Positions 1 to 14,200 of a DNA stretch of 64,000 bases are shown here, piece after piece. The translations under genes were made by a program, and so were the position numbers. Origin of the DNA: Cordia subcordata (lineage: Eukaryota > Streptophyta > Magnoliopsida > Boraginales > Cordiaceae); assembly GCA_028554755.1 (NCBI GenBank), contig JAPTOF010000004.1, positions 6,741,001 through 6,805,000 of the forward strand. Reading direction: 5' to 3'. The notes beneath the pieces were generated by a model, which did no database searches, was not told where the DNA came from, and saw only the letters and a list, made by a program, of their open reading frames with translations. Positions within the stretch are counted from its first letter, which is position 1. Every line of letters starts with the position of its first letter.

Positions 1-494
1 TCTAATTAATCCTCTAACATACTTCAATTTTCGCCAATTTAATTCACTTTTCTATCTTCTCTCTCATGAATAAAAGAAAACATATATAATTAACTTTCTA
101 ACACTTTGACTTTGACCAAATTTTGTAAATAATTATTAATTTTACATAAATCAAACTTTAGAGCTCTTTGGGAGGAGGCAGAAACTTTTGCGAATCATAA
201 AAATTAACCTAATTTTAAATGTCTCTAAAATCTATATATTTATTTTGAAAGTTTATAAATATAAAACGATATTAATAATTTTAATATTATATTTTAAACC
301 TAAAGCAAGTTTTAGAAGTATTTTTTTACCGTTCACTTAATTAAAAAAACTTCAGCCGTATAAAGCACTGGCTCAGAAATGTTCTAAAGTATTTTCAACA
401 CTAATTTTTTGTTTTTAGACAAAAAAAAAGTTGTTTGATATGAGTTGCTCTTTTGTTATTATTTTCGTACATTGTTTTGGTTGTGTAATATGTA

Positions 495-753
495 GGGTAA
501 ATTGCACGAACCCTTTGTATTTTATCATAAGTGTGCGTTTATTTATGTGATTTAAAAATTAGTTAGTTATCCCCTGTTATTCTAAAAAATGAAGCACACA
601 CACCTTTTTTTTTAATTCCGTTAGTTTTGGTTAATAAAAATGTAAAAAGACTAATTTGTCCTTCAAACCTAGGGGCTAACAGTGCATTTATGCCAACCAT
701 AAGGAGGTACGACACGCTTATGACAACCACAAGGGGTATGGTGCTATTTACCC
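495..753. mobile_element. Small inverted-repeat transposon (MITE), GGGTAAAT ends
   Basis: The left end GGGTAAATTGCACGAACCC and the reverse complement of the right end (GGGTAAATAGCACCATACCCC) match imperfectly, and the similarity continues inward past a shared TTTATCATAAG / TTGTCATAAG stretch. The length, about 260 bp, and lack of coding suit a MITE. The same end type, with a GTAAATTACAC start, recurs at 58949-59454. No clear target duplication was seen, so the superfamily is open; long degenerate ends suggest a Mutator-like origin. Confidence 0.55.
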
Positions 754-1073
754 TTTTTCTTTAATTAGAAACGTGGAATAATTAATACTTAGTTAATTAA
801 TTAATAATTAAAATAATTAATTTTTAATAATTGATTAATTAATTAACCAAATCATTAAAAATTAAAATTAATTAAATAATTAATTTAATTAATGAGATGG
901 TGGTTGTGTGATCATGATGGCAATGGATGTTAATTTCTTTTTTTATTTTTCATTTTCTGATGACAAAAAATATCTACTTGTAGTCTTGAAATAAAATGCA
1001 AACACGTTTGTAGTATAATTGGTTAAAATTTACATATTTTAAACTAAGATCAAGTTCGAGTCTTTTCTCTTAC

Positions 1074-1261
1074 AAATGTTTTTTGAAAACAAAAAATGAA
1101 GTGCATTTTTTTTTTTACCAAAATCAAGTTTAACAGCAAAAGATCTAAATCCAGTCGTTGACGAAGGGGGTAATATTTCTAGTAAATGTTTTTTGAAAAC
1201 GAAAAAGAAATGACATTTTTTACCAAAATGAAATTTAACAGCAAAGAATCTAAACCCATCC
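1074..1261. repeat. Two-copy tandem duplication, period about 110 bp
   Basis: The block beginning AAATGTTTTTTGAAAAC at 1074 recurs at 1184. Both copies continue with a purine run, then TTTTTTACCAAAAT and TTTAACAGCAAA, and end in ATCTAAA(T/C)CCA. Copies differ by several substitutions and indels. No function is implied. Confidence 0.7.
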
Positions 1262-1835
1262 ATAGGCCAAGTGCGTGTGCCATATGCCCGATTAAATTTA
1301 ACAAAAAAATGACGAAAGAGTAGCGTGCTTCGCTTTTAAAAAGTACTCTAGCTAATTTTTAAATAAACGCACACTTGTGTGTGCAATCTACCGGCCATGC
1401 ATGTGTATTTTGTGAATCTCCTTAGCAGTCGAGGCGCACATTGAAGCGAGAAAGAAAATGTGATATATAACAACGGTCCGAAAATTTAGCCAAATAAATG
1501 AATCGAAAGGAAAAATAAAAAGAAAAGAAAAGGAAAAAAAAAGAAAAAAAAAAAAGGAAAAAGAGGAGGAGCCAAGTGCCAACGGTAACTGGTATTGAAA
1601 TAGGGAGAGTGCATGTCAACACCCGCGCGTCCCTCACCACCACAACCGCCTGCAGCTTCGGCGGCCAAATATCTCCCCGTTGATATCTCATCATTCTGTT
1701 GAACGTTTCAAGCCCTTACTCTAATATCTCACCCCTTCTCCACTTCCCCATTTTCGAATGCAACCTCTATCAAATTTTCACAAAAAAAATATATTACTAA
1801 ATAACTAAAATCACTGATTTAATAATTACTCTAAG

Positions 1836-2234
1836 GTAATTTTCTTTCTTCATCCATTTTTTCTTATTCCAAGATCTTGTAAATGTGATTTCTTTTTCCT
1901 ATTATTTTTCTTTTGTTTTTGTATGATGATGCTTATATTAATTGCTTGATCATGATTTTAGTATTTTGAAAAATAAATCACATGATTGAATTGCATTTTT
2001 TGTTCAGGTAAATTTATGCATGTACGCGTGCAGTCTTACGTGTGTGTATGTATATGTGTGTTGTGTGTATGTGTATACATAATTACATATTCATGCATGT
2101 ATGCGTGCATATGTTAGTGCGTATGCACGTATGTGCACATATAAGGGTAGATATGTATGTGTGTGTGTATATATATATATATACATGAGTGTGTGTATCC
2201 ATGTGTATGTGTGATTTAACATTTGCAATTGCAG
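1836..2234 (+). other. Probable 5'UTR intron of the SCD2-like gene, with TG/TA microsatellite
   Basis: A donor-like CTAAG|GTAATT at 1836 and an acceptor TTGCAATTGCAG ending at 2234 frame about 400 bp whose centre (about 2039-2215) is an impure TG/CA/TA repeat. The predicted start codon lies only 3 bases after the acceptor. Leader introns just before the start codon are common in plants. No transcript evidence is available, so this is inferred from splice-site context. Confidence 0.5.
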
Positions 2235-2237
2235 GAA

Positions 2238-5200
2238 ATGGATCGAAGGAGACCTGTGTACGAGAGGCAGAACTCATCGGGGTCGAATGACGGTTCGCCG
2301 TCTTCCTCACCGATAACACCGTCGCTAATGCACCGTCACGTGCGGTCCGGCTCGGCTGGCGTGGGGACAATGAAGAGGTCTCAGAACACTAAAGCTGCGG
2401 CTCAGAGGCTTGCTCGAGTTATGGCTCATCAACATACCGATGACGATGATATGGATGATGATCTTTTGTATGATTACACCCCTGCCAATCCCTCTGCTGG
2501 CCTCGGACTAGCTGGTTCTAGGGCAGCGGCAAGATCACGCTCTCCGATGGTAATAAGCTTATCACATTGTCTGTATAAGTTCGGTTTGTAGACTTATCAT
2601 ATTATGCTGGATTCTTGGGGAACTTTGTGATGCTAATAATTAATAAATCCAGTTATTTGTATTTTAGGAATTGATTTTTTAGCTGCTAATCTGTTGTAGA
2701 GAATATGATTATTGAGTTTCTTCTCAATTTAGTATATATGTTACTGTAATGAGTGGTGTCGGTAGATTTACATAAGTGATCCTTGTGCTGGAATAAGGCT
2801 TAGTTGGGTTTGGTTTTGTTACTCTTGTTGAGGTAACAGAGCTGCATCTTGTAGTTTAAGACTAAACATGTGTTGCAGAGGAGCGGAGCATAGTTCTAGA
2901 GTAACTTTTAAATCACTTATTGCAATCTTCTGGAATGCTGGCGGCAACGCTCTACTAGATGCGTGATTTTCCTTCCCAGGGGATGGTTAGTGGAGGCTTG
3001 TGCTCTTGTAATAATCGCGGTTAATTGTTTTGATTCTTCTATTTGATGTTAGTTAAGGTAAACTTTTCTATGATTGGAGGACTTAAATGTTCTGCTCCTT
3101 TCTTAGACAGTTCGTACCCCCACAGAACTAACTGGAGTTGGGCGTCCTGGATTGAGCATGCGTTCATCTCAAGCTGTCAGCTCTAGGGAACAGCAACAAC
3201 CATCATCTCGTCCAGCATCAAGTGTACGATCATCTCATTCAAATTCTGCAGAGCAGCTTTCATCTGCTCATCCTGCCATTGCCAATCGTTCTTCTCAATC
3301 TGTGAACACTGTGAAGCCGATACATCATCCACATGCTCGCTCTATGTCTGCTACTGTGGAGCCAGAGCAGAATCCACCTGCGAGCACCGTGTCTGCTCCT
3401 GTGGAACAAGTACAGCCTCCATCCGCTCGTGCTACATCTGCTGCCTCTGTGGAACAAGTCCAGCCACCATCTGCTCGCTCTGTCTCGGCTGCTCGACCGT
3501 CTCAATCTAATACCACGGAACAACCTCTATCTTCCCGTGCTACCTCTGTTGGCCGTCCAGCATTAGGAGTCAAGACTGTTCAAATGGTACCTCCTGCTGT
3601 AAATGTCTCACTTAGACCAGTTTCTTCCGGAAATGCAGCTGAAGTTCAACCTGATAATCGCAGGGATAAAAGGTACTTTAAAGATTGAAACTCAAATCTT
3701 CCATGATCTCTCCTTTTCTTGCTTATTGGTCAAAGAATTTTGTACAAGAATTGCGTCAAGGATGTCATTGAGATACTTTTGTGTTTTCCATAGTTTACAC
3801 AGGTAGAGGCATGGACATCCATAATGACAAGAGAATGGTTCTTTGTGAATGAACTAAGGCAATAAAATCTTATTCTCCTTTCTACCTTTTTGCTTGGCTT
3901 CATAGTTTATTCTGACTGAAGTATCTAATTGTCTTTTCTATCAATTTACATTCTAAACAGGCTAAAAATTTCCCTTTTGTATTTGCATGGTGTTTTGTTT
4001 CAATGAAAATTCACTTTATAGATATTTGAAGTTAAGAATCATTCATGCCTTTCCATTTCCTTTTCTCAAGGTCTTTTCTTGAAAGAGTAGCTTGTGTTTT
4101 GATTTCCTTGCCTACTTGGTCAGGTTATCTGTAGATTTTGGGACTTTCAAGTATAAAGAATCTGCTACCCAGCAGTCTTCTTCTGCTCTGCAAGATGAGG
4201 TAATCATTTCCTTTGGGATACCAACCCTACTTAAAGATGAGTCTGCATGCATGATTATTTGTACTAATAATAAGTATCTGAAAGATGTTCTTTGTTTCAA
4301 TCACCAGTTATCTCTCACTTGCTCATATATCGATCCATGTTTTCCTACTTCTTTTGAACTTTATTGTTCTCACTCTCTCTTTTTCTTCAACCCTTTTCTC
4401 TTGAGACTTATTGAACATTGGGTGATCTTGGTAATATTTCAGAATTGGAATGAATTTTCTCTCTATTTCTCGCATCAAGTTCACTAGTTCATAATGCTTA
4501 CAGAGTCTGTACCGAATTGCAGCTTGACATGCTTCAAGAAGAAAATGAAAGTTTACTTGAAAAGGTAATTCCAATTTTGTTCCAACATGTATATAGGTTT
4601 TATACTGAGGAGATGAGTTAACATTTTCTTGCATGATATTTTCTGGTAACAACTATAATATGTTCTTTCAGCTTCGACTTGCAGAAGAGCGGTATGAGGA
4701 AACAGAAGCAAGGGCTAGGCAGCTTGAGAAACAGGTAATATTGCAATAGCCGGTTATTATATCTTACATGCAGTGATATGATAGGCACATAGATGTCTAC
4801 TCCTAGGCTTGTGATTGATTTTCTCACCTGCAAGGCCAACATAAATATTCACACAAAATTCTGAAGGCTGTTGAAATTTTATATCAAATGTTTGTTAGGT
4901 TGCAAGTCTTGGGGAAGGTGTATCACTAGAAGCTCGTCTTTTGAGCAGGCAAGCCTTAGTGTTTGCAAATATATCTCCAGTAATAATTGTTTGTAGGTTT
5001 AATCATTTTCTTTACACTATCCTGTAGGAAGGAAGCAGCACTGCAGCAAAGAGAGGTATTCATGCGAAGACTGCAATTTTAGTGTTATGATAAGTTTCAT
5101 AAGCATAAAACTAGATGAACCTACATTCATTCATCAGGAAAACAAAGGTGTATGGTCTCTTCCTTCTTATATGTATTATTATTTTTTAACTATAAATCTT

Positions 5201-8200
5201 CAACTTCTTACTGTCTGCTTTCTCTGCTCTCTTGAGATCAGTCATTAATACTTTTGAGGAAATATGCGCATATAACAGGCAATGGTCCTACCCAAATTCC
5301 TCACATCCAGCTTGCCTAGTTGTTTGCCTTGCATGCATAATATAGGAATGCCTTTTTACATTTGCACACTATAATTCATGTTTATAGTGTCTAATTGTAT
5401 CCTGTTTGCTTTACTATGTGTAATTTAGGTGCATATCCTTACTGAAGGATTGTCACATCTTTCATTGATTGAAGCAATACAAAGACCTATCATATCTGAC
5501 TGCTTCTTCTACTGAATTGGAAGAGCCACTGCAATGCAATCATGGTTGTGCAATTTTGCTTCTTCAAAACCTTGGATGCTTATTCTTCTTCCTTCCCCTT
5601 ATCCTCATCTTTAGCTTCTACTCAGCCTGTGCTCTGCAGTTTCTGTGCTCTATTAAAGCCAGCATCAAGGCTAAACTTACTGTTTTCTTACCTCTTCGTA
5701 GTCAGACTCCGAAATCCTCCTCTCTCTAGTTATTTAAGTTCAAGTAACCACTATAAATCACTGTATAAATCACTGTATAATAATGCCCAGCTTTCGATTT
5801 CTGAAGTCTTTGTCCTCCCTAATCAATGCACTATTCTCGATTGGTGGTAGATTCTGTTAGACTTTCCTGAAGGAGTCCTACTGCAGGAATTATCTAAGCT
5901 AGAAAGACAAGCAGATTAGATTTTATCTAGGAAAAGTATGGACTGTAGATTAGTGCTAGGCACTAGGCCGCCATTTATCTCCGCGAGACAGACAGATGCT
6001 TGAGGACTTCAAACAATTTAGACTCAGGCTTATGGAAGATTAAGTGTCTTTGTAGGTCAATCATGATGACTCTTTTTGAATTTTTGTAACCTATAAAATC
6101 TTGTTTGCAGGTGTCCGACAAATTCTGTTAAGCTGTTCACACAAAAGAAAGATTAACTGCAACTGCCTTTTGTTTCTAATCTGCACAGGATTAAACAAAA
6201 AGAATGAAACTTCTCTATCTCTCCACTGCCCGTAAATTGTTAATTTTTCCTGTCAATTACATCTCTTAGAATGAATGCGTCTAAAACACACTTCCTCATC
6301 AGGAGAACTTATCTTTCTGAACTTGAAGGTTCTCTGAGTCCTGGAAAGATACCAAAACTAGATGTGGAAGTGGGAAGCTTCTAGGTTCCTGCAGATTATG
6401 CTTTTCTCTTATGTAATTTGGAAGACTACAATATTAGTACAGGAACAGTTTACATAGCAAGATTACAACTGTTCTGGAAGTCTTAGTTTATTACATTTAC
6501 TTATTCTAGAACAGCTCATAACTTTTACTTATGCAACAGTTCGTCCCTTCAGGTTTCTGTATTGACGGCAAATCATCTTGGTAGCATCATACTTCTTTTA
6601 TTTATCAATATGTGGAAGGGCTTTCTAAAATCTCATGATTGAAATATCTGCTGAAGTTACATAGCTACGTCATTGAAGTAGATCGAGTGTTCCTATTTGG
6701 ACAAAGGTCAATCTTCACAAAATTAATTATGTGATGTGAGAGCAAGCTGACATTAGCAAATATAATGAGCATGGAGCACAAGAATTAAACACTGAGAACA
6801 TAGAAAGGAAAAAGGGGCAAGTGAATGATAGGCTTGTTGAAACATGAATTTTGTTACTTGGTGAAAAGAATACGTTTCTTGACTACCCCTGTTCAAGTGA
6901 GTTGACCATTGCATGACATCGATAATACTCCAATTTGGAAGCCTGTGAAGGTAGTGCCTGGTCAATGGACAAGTGCCTCACTTGTTAAATTTTTGGTCTG
7001 GGAGTCAAGTCTTTGGAGCAGCCTATCTGTCAAAAGAGATAAGCTTGCTTACACCTACCTTCTCAAGACACCGCAATTTGATGAACTTTATGGACTTGTC
7101 CAACATTTCAGTTTCCTATCTTATGAAGATAATATGAAATAGCTGAATGCCTTTTTATTCATAAGATGCTATAGATTGAGATTGATGTAAAATACATTAA
7201 AACAGCCTTTATAGTAGTCTCAGTTTTACTGGGTGCTCCGCGTATCTTGTAGATATCTTTTGCCAGAGCATTTTATTGTTATACATCTGATGTTGGTTGG
7301 TTTGGTTCTTTAAATTTTTTCACACATAACTTATTCAATAATTTGATACACTTTTCTGCTTCTTCAAGTGTAGAGTGAAATTAAATCAAAAGTTTGGAAT
7401 TGTACATGTGAATTATTTATATACAGGCTGCTTTAAAAGCTGCAGCACATACTTATGGCGGAAAAGGTGAGGATGTTGCAGCCCTTCAGATGGAAGCTGA
7501 GGTACTTCAAACCTCTATCTTGTATGTTGTCATTCTGTTCTACTTTCTGATATATTCTTTTGTTGCAATTGTAAAAAGGTATTTCAAACTTTACTTATTA
7601 ACCATAATCTGATATCAGACTGCTAGGGATGAAGCAACTACAGCTACGCAGCAACTCCTTGAGGCTGAAACTAAAATTAAATCACTGAAGACCATGACAC
7701 AGAGGATGATATTGACTCAGGAAGAGATGGTATGCGTTAGTTATGGCTTTCTTTTCTCCTTTATAGGTTTATGAATTTAATTGTTTTCCACATCAGGAAG
7801 AGGTTGTTCTCAAAAGGTGTTGGCTTGCTCGATACTGGGAGTTATGCGTTCGCCATGGTAAGTTGACATTTAATGTTCATTTAGGACACGGGATCCTAAT
7901 GCTTTGTCCATTCATTTAATTACGAAGATTGCATAAAGCTTTGGACATTGAATGGAATGGTTTTGGCAATCATTTCATGGTTATTTGAAATTTAGGGAGG
8001 TACCTTGTTTGAGAAGTCATCTCTCTCTCATGTCCTTTGTGTTTGGATGACCAAGCATTATTTTTTCCAAGGATAAATTACCTGAATATGAAGTATTTAG
8101 TTAAACAGAAAACAGTTCTTATCCTGTTTCTTCTTTTGAAGGTTTAAGGTTTTCTCCGGGTTATTAGATACGATCACAACATTTTGCAGGTATACATGCC

Positions 8201-11200
8201 GAGATAGCTGAAGCGAGATATGAATACTGGTCTGCATTTGCCCCTCTACCAACTGCACTTGTATTAGCTGCCGGACAAAAAGCAAAAAAGGAGAGTTCAG
8301 TGGGTAATCATCAGCATGAATTGTAGCTAAATATTGACAACTATGATTGTTTCTTGATTATTTTCCTTTGATGTTTCTTATTATCGGGGAACATTTTTTC
8401 CTTCCTTCCATCCTTGTGTAGTTCAAAATGATGCAGATGAAAGACAAAAAGTACTGCAGGAGACTAACGTGCTCTCAGGAGAAGGAAATGTTGAAAGTAT
8501 GCTCTTCGTGGAGAAAGGCCTTAGAGAACTAACATCACTTAAGGTTTAAGTAGCACGTTCATTTCACCATTCCAGCTTTCTTAGTGATCATAATACATGA
8601 TTATGTTGTCCAAGGTCTTGATGTCAGTAGCTTTCTCTGTAGAACATATCGGAAATATAAGATTTTAGTCAAAACCCTTCACTGTAGTAGGTGTTTAGTA
8701 TCCGGCTTCTCTTGAAATATGAATTCTGATTTTAGGGGATTAGTGCTGAGTTTCAAATGAGCTTGAAATAAGAGATCGAAAAAGGGTTTGTTATGAACAT
8801 ATCAAAAGTATCTTTGAAAAAGTTTTCTTGTTTGTAGTCACAGGTTGGGACAAAAAGGAAATTACTAAAATTTGATTTCTCACTATACCCTTACTAAATT
8901 AGTCTTACTATATCACACACTTATTACTTAAGATAAGATGCTTTTCAAATTTCAGATTTAAGATGAGTCTATTCTAGACAGACCATATACAAGGCATCTT
9001 ATTGATTCTTATTACTCTATGGAAATATTTGTCCAAAAGAAAGTATTTTCTTGAAATATTGGAGACATAAGATTTTAGTAAAAGCCCTTGACCATAGTAG
9101 GTTTATGGAATGTTGCTTCTCTTGAAATATGGTTTCTGATTTCAGGGATTAGATAAGACATCTTATAGTTCCTATTTACTTTCTGGAAATATTGAAAACA
9201 TGAGATTTTAGTCAAAGAAACTTTAGCATAGTAGGCTATGCAATGCTGCTTCTGCTGAAATATGATTTCTGATTTCAGGGGATTAGACAAGGCATCTATA
9301 ATTCCTATTTACTTTCTTTTATCTTACTTATCATAGACTTCTGGCTCATAATTGATAGATGAAGACAGATATAAATCAGTTAGACATTTTGTCATATAGC
9401 TAGGTTGCAATATGTTGTACATTGTATATCTATTAAATAGAATGTATATCAAAGTAGTGGTCAGCTATAGTTTGTTAGAGTGATAGCTATAAGATGTCCA
9501 GCTGTTATGATAGTTAGTTATTCTAACTGCTGTATCTATAAATACCTGATTGTACTTGATCATTAATCATAATGGACAGATATTTTTCTTTCTCTCTCTA
9601 CATCTTCTTCATGGTTATCAGAGAGGAGAATCTGGACCTATTTTTTTGAGCTCATCTCCCATGGCTGCCTAAATCGAGCTTTCCTCTCCAAGCTAGATCA
9701 TTCATTTGAGCTGCAAAATTGAGCTTTGTGACAAGGTTCTCTTCTATTCCGGATCCTTTATTCACTTAGTTTCTCTCTCTTTGATTACTTTCTCTCTCCT
9801 GGATATGCTTTTTCTGAGCTTCGCTTCAAGTTTCAGCTTGTTTTCCATTCTTTTTCTTCATTTTCCCCAAAATTTCCATAATTAGGGTTTTCTCTTTACA
9901 CAACAATCAATTTTTCTACTTTTATAGTTCTTAATCCAGTGTTTTTTACTTGATTCCTTTTCTGGATACTTCTATTGCATCTTTATGGCTGAATTTCCAG
10001 ATTTACCACCTTGCTTGAAAAAATTACTTTGCTCTCACTCCTATCAAACTAGACAACAGCAATTATGTCATGTGGAAAACTCAAATGAAGGCTCTTCTTT
10101 CACCAAATAAGCTATTGGATCACGTCACAGGCAAGAAGCCTTGTCCTCCACAACTCATCACTACACCAGATGGTTCAAGAGTTGTTTGGTCTAATATTGA
10201 TGAGCATCTAAGACCTTGCATTTTGGCCACTTTCTCACCATTAGTGTATCCTCAAGTTTATCACCTCAACTCCACCCTTGCCATTTGGCAAACTTTAGCC
10301 ATCAGATTTAACACTTTGAGCAAGTCTCATGTGCAACATCTAAAACTGCAACGCCACAAACTTAATAAAGGATCTATGTCTATGCAATCACACTTAGACC
10401 ATGCTAAATCTCTGAGTGATCAGCTTGGAATTGCGGCAATTCAAATCACAGATGATGATTTGACATATTACATCCTAAAAGGTCTCCCTACTCAATATGA
10501 TTCTACCAGGTCTTTTCTCAGAGTTGGATCTGCTCCTGTCACCCTGCCAGAACTCACTAATATCCTGGTTGCTGATGAACTCCATCTTCAAGCCTCTAAT
10601 CTCAATATTTCTTCCTCTTCTACTGACGTTCATATAGGCTTGAGTACAACCTCTTCTGCACAAGCTAATGTCTTTTTCAGAGGTAGGGGAGGTTAAAGCT
10701 ACTATAAAGGAGGTAGACAAGGAAGAGGAGGAAGGCAATCTACTGGTAGAGGTAATTCTTCAGCTCCAAGTATTCTAGGAGCTACTTCATCACAACCATC
10801 TACAGGCCAGTAACAAGGGGCTCAGTCCACAAACAAGCTATATTGCCAAATCTGTGGTAAGCCAAACCATTGTGCCTTGGAATACTGGCATAAGTTGGAC
10901 ATTGAAAACTACTACAAGGAGAAGTCTTAGATTCAGGTCATGACTATCCAAGCTGCTACTATTACTTAACCAACTGAACGGGTGCTGGATGGTAGGGCTA
11001 ATGCATATGTCACTTTTGTTGCTGCTTTTTTTCACTTTGCTCAGCCTTATAGGGACCAAGACACTGTCACAATAGATAATGGTCAAAATCTTCCTATTCA
11101 TCATATTGGTAATGCGATTCTTAATACTCTCTCTTCTTCTTTTCATTTGTCTAATCTCTTGCATATGCCTCAGATATCTTCAAACTTACTCTCTGTGCAC

Positions 11201-14200
11201 CAACTAAAAAATGACAATAACTGTACTCTTATACTTAATGCAAAGGGAGTCATAATTTTGGGCAGTATTATCCACAAAGTCCTGCTGCAGGCCCTATGTA
11301 AGCAAGGCCTTTATTCTTTCCCAGCTGCAGCTTTTACTCCAAAATCTAGTACGTACTTTGCAAGTCCTATTTCCTACAATTGTTTCTCTGCATCTATTGC
11401 CAAAGACTCAGCACAACTGTGGCATGCTAGGCTTAGGCACCTAGCTAGTACTATAATGCATCAAGTAGTATCTCAATTAGGACTTAATGTCAGTAGAATA
11501 AAAGAGCACTGTGCTGCTTGTGCTACTTCAAAATCTCACAAATTACCTTTTTTTATATCCCATAGTTCTTCCCCTACCTTTTTGCTTTCTAATAGAGGAT
11601 ACAGATTCTACATACTTTTTCTTGATGATTTTTCTAGATATTATTGATTATATCTCTTAAAATCTAAAGCAGAAACTTATGATGCATTTGTCAGTTTTAC
11701 TACCTTTGTCTCTACTCATTTTCAAGCTAAAATCAAGTTTCTAAGATCAAATAATAGGACTGAATTCATTAATCACAAATTATGCCTTCTTTTGCAACAA
11801 ATGGGCACTATTCATTAGACTTCTTGCCCCTATACCCCATAACAAAATGGTAGGGTTGACCTATACCTTACAACAAAGTGGCAAGGTTGAGAGGAAGCAT
11901 AGGCACCTCATAGAAACAAACCTGGCCTTACTTCATTAAGCATTTCTTCCTTCTTTTCTTTGGATGGAAGCCTTAGCAGCTGCTAACTACTTAATTAATC
12001 TCATGCCTACCCCTGTTTTAAACAATGTTTCCCCTTATTTTAAATTGTTTGGTCAAATACCAGATTATGGTCACCTTAAAGTGTACGGTTGTCTTTGCTA
12101 TCCTTGTCTTAGACCATACACTCATCACAAGCTTGAGCCTAGATCCAAGCCATGTATTTTTATAGGTTATTGCTCCACTTCTAAGGGTTACAAATGTCTT
12201 GATCCCATTACTAAACATGTCTATATCTCAAGGTATGTCAATTTTGTGGAGGATTAGTTTCCCTATGCCACTCAGTCCCATTTATCACTGCCTATCCAAA
12301 TTCATGACTCAGAACCTATACCTATACCATAGTTGGCTAGCACACCATGTTCCTTGGCTTCCAATCTAGTTCTTCACACTTCCACTACCTATAATCATGA
12401 GTCAAAACCTGAATTCTCTTCTGCACATCAAGTTTCCCTTGGGAATTCACTTGATGATACTATAGTGCTTGATCATGCCAGCTTACATCATTCTCACAGA
12501 TTAATTCTGCACAAATCACCTCCTAATGCACTCCCTTCTCACACAGTAAGTGCTGCTACTCCCTTTAATCTACCTATCACTGCACAATTTCCCTCTTCTT
12601 CAGTGTTTGAGTCTTTAGCCTCTGCACAATCTATACACTCTCACACAGGACAATCACTTTTCTTCTATGTGCACCCATTTAATCATCATCCCATGCAAAC
12701 CAGATGTAAAATTGATTCTTTACCACCCCTTTGTATCATATTAACTCCTTTATTACTATATCTACTACTACAGAACCTAGTACTTTTAAAGAGGCTGTTA
12801 AGTATGACTATTGGGTTAAAGCAATGCAAGAGGAATTTTAGGCCTTAAAATACCAACATAACTAGAATTTGGTGCCTCTTCCCCCAGACAGAACTCCCAT
12901 AGACAATAAATGGGCATTCAAAATTAAAAGAAATGTAGATAGGAGTGTTTTCAGGTACAAGGCAAGATTAATTGCCAAAGGGTATCTACAAGAGGCAGGC
13001 ATTGATTGCACAGAGACCTTTAGTCCTGTGGTCAAGGCTTAAAAAATAAGAATAGTGCTCTCTCTAGCCTTGCATTATAATTGGCAGCTTAAACAGTTGG
13101 ATGTCTCTAATGCATTCTTACATGGTACCCTTGAAAAGACAGTTTACATGGTTCAACCTCAAGGGTTTGTTGATCCAGAGAATCCTATAATGGTTTTCTA
13201 TCTTAAGAAATCCCTTTATTGCTAAAACAGGCCCCCAGGGCCTGGTTTCAAAGATTGTCTTTCTTTTTACTGCAACTTTATTTATAAGACTCTTCAGGAC
13301 TTCACAATCATGTTAATCTATATAGATGACATAATTATCACTAGAAGTTCTTAGGTTTATATTGTTCAGGTAATTCAGTCTATGCATACTCAGTTCGCTA
13401 CAAAGGGCTTTGGCTGTCACACAGCATAACCTAAGCCTAAACTGAGGCGTAACAAGCTACAGGCCTAAACCTGCAAGGCTGCATACATCTTACTAAACAA
13501 AGACATGCAAATCTGTCCAAAACACATAAGAGCTCTATATACCATCAATAGTTATTCACAAAGGTGAGAGATACAGTTTACATATCGTCCCTAAAAAATT
13601 ACAGTACTTCCAATTGATATATCTATGTATGTACGACAAAAGACTGGATTTATCCTATAAAAAGAAATCTAGCTAATGAAGCCTCTAGCCAACTAATGTG
13701 GCTCTCTCCCTGACGATCCTGAACACCACCCCCTATAAAATATAAGTAAAAGAATGAGGGAAACAAAGCTCAGTAAGTAGACACCTTAGATGAAACTCAA
13801 GGGAAGTTCTAAAAGAAGGCTGTGCAAAAATAACATAATAATAGATGACAAGAAGGCAAAAAGGGATACCTATTAGAGATGCAAGGACTGAGCCAGTGAT
13901 AGGAGCTTATAGTCAGAAACACAGAATCCAAGTAGAACAGGACTTTCTCATGGCCGTGATATTAATACTAAAAACTCGTCACACCATAGGTAGGCATTTA
14001 TTCGCCTTTTTCTCTCATGGTAAACCTCTCACTGATGAGGGAACGAATCACACCTCCGTTCAATGAACCATATCCTATTGATGGGTACAGGAACAGATAT
14101 ATATAACATCAATCTCACCCGTCGGCCAGGCTGAACAATTCCAAAATCACAAGATTCCAATAGATATGAGTACACATCAGATAAGGGGTTAGAATTTTGA

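Larger units (their letters stand above)
1..1835. other. Upstream region and probable promoter/5'UTR of the SCD2-like gene
   Basis: AT-rich non-coding DNA without a convincing gene. It holds a small inverted-repeat element (495-753), TTAATTAA-rich sequence around 780-900, a 110-bp tandem duplication (1074-1261) and a purine-rich stretch on the + strand (about 1500-1570). Short open frames here are low-complexity reflections of these repeats. The part nearest 1700-1835 is pyrimidine-rich and may be the first, non-coding exon of the downstream gene, because a plausible donor follows at 1836. No TATA box or start site could be fixed. Confidence 0.5.

Noticed and set aside
3260..3523. Open frame on the - strand opposite SCD2 exon 3
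   Set aside because: Arg/Ser-rich shadow of the Ser/Pro repeat on the coding strand; no domain.
5469..7142. Open frames in SCD2 coding intron 7 considered as exons
   Set aside because: The flanking exons join in phase into one continuous coiled-coil segment, and the frames have no related domain or good splice sites.
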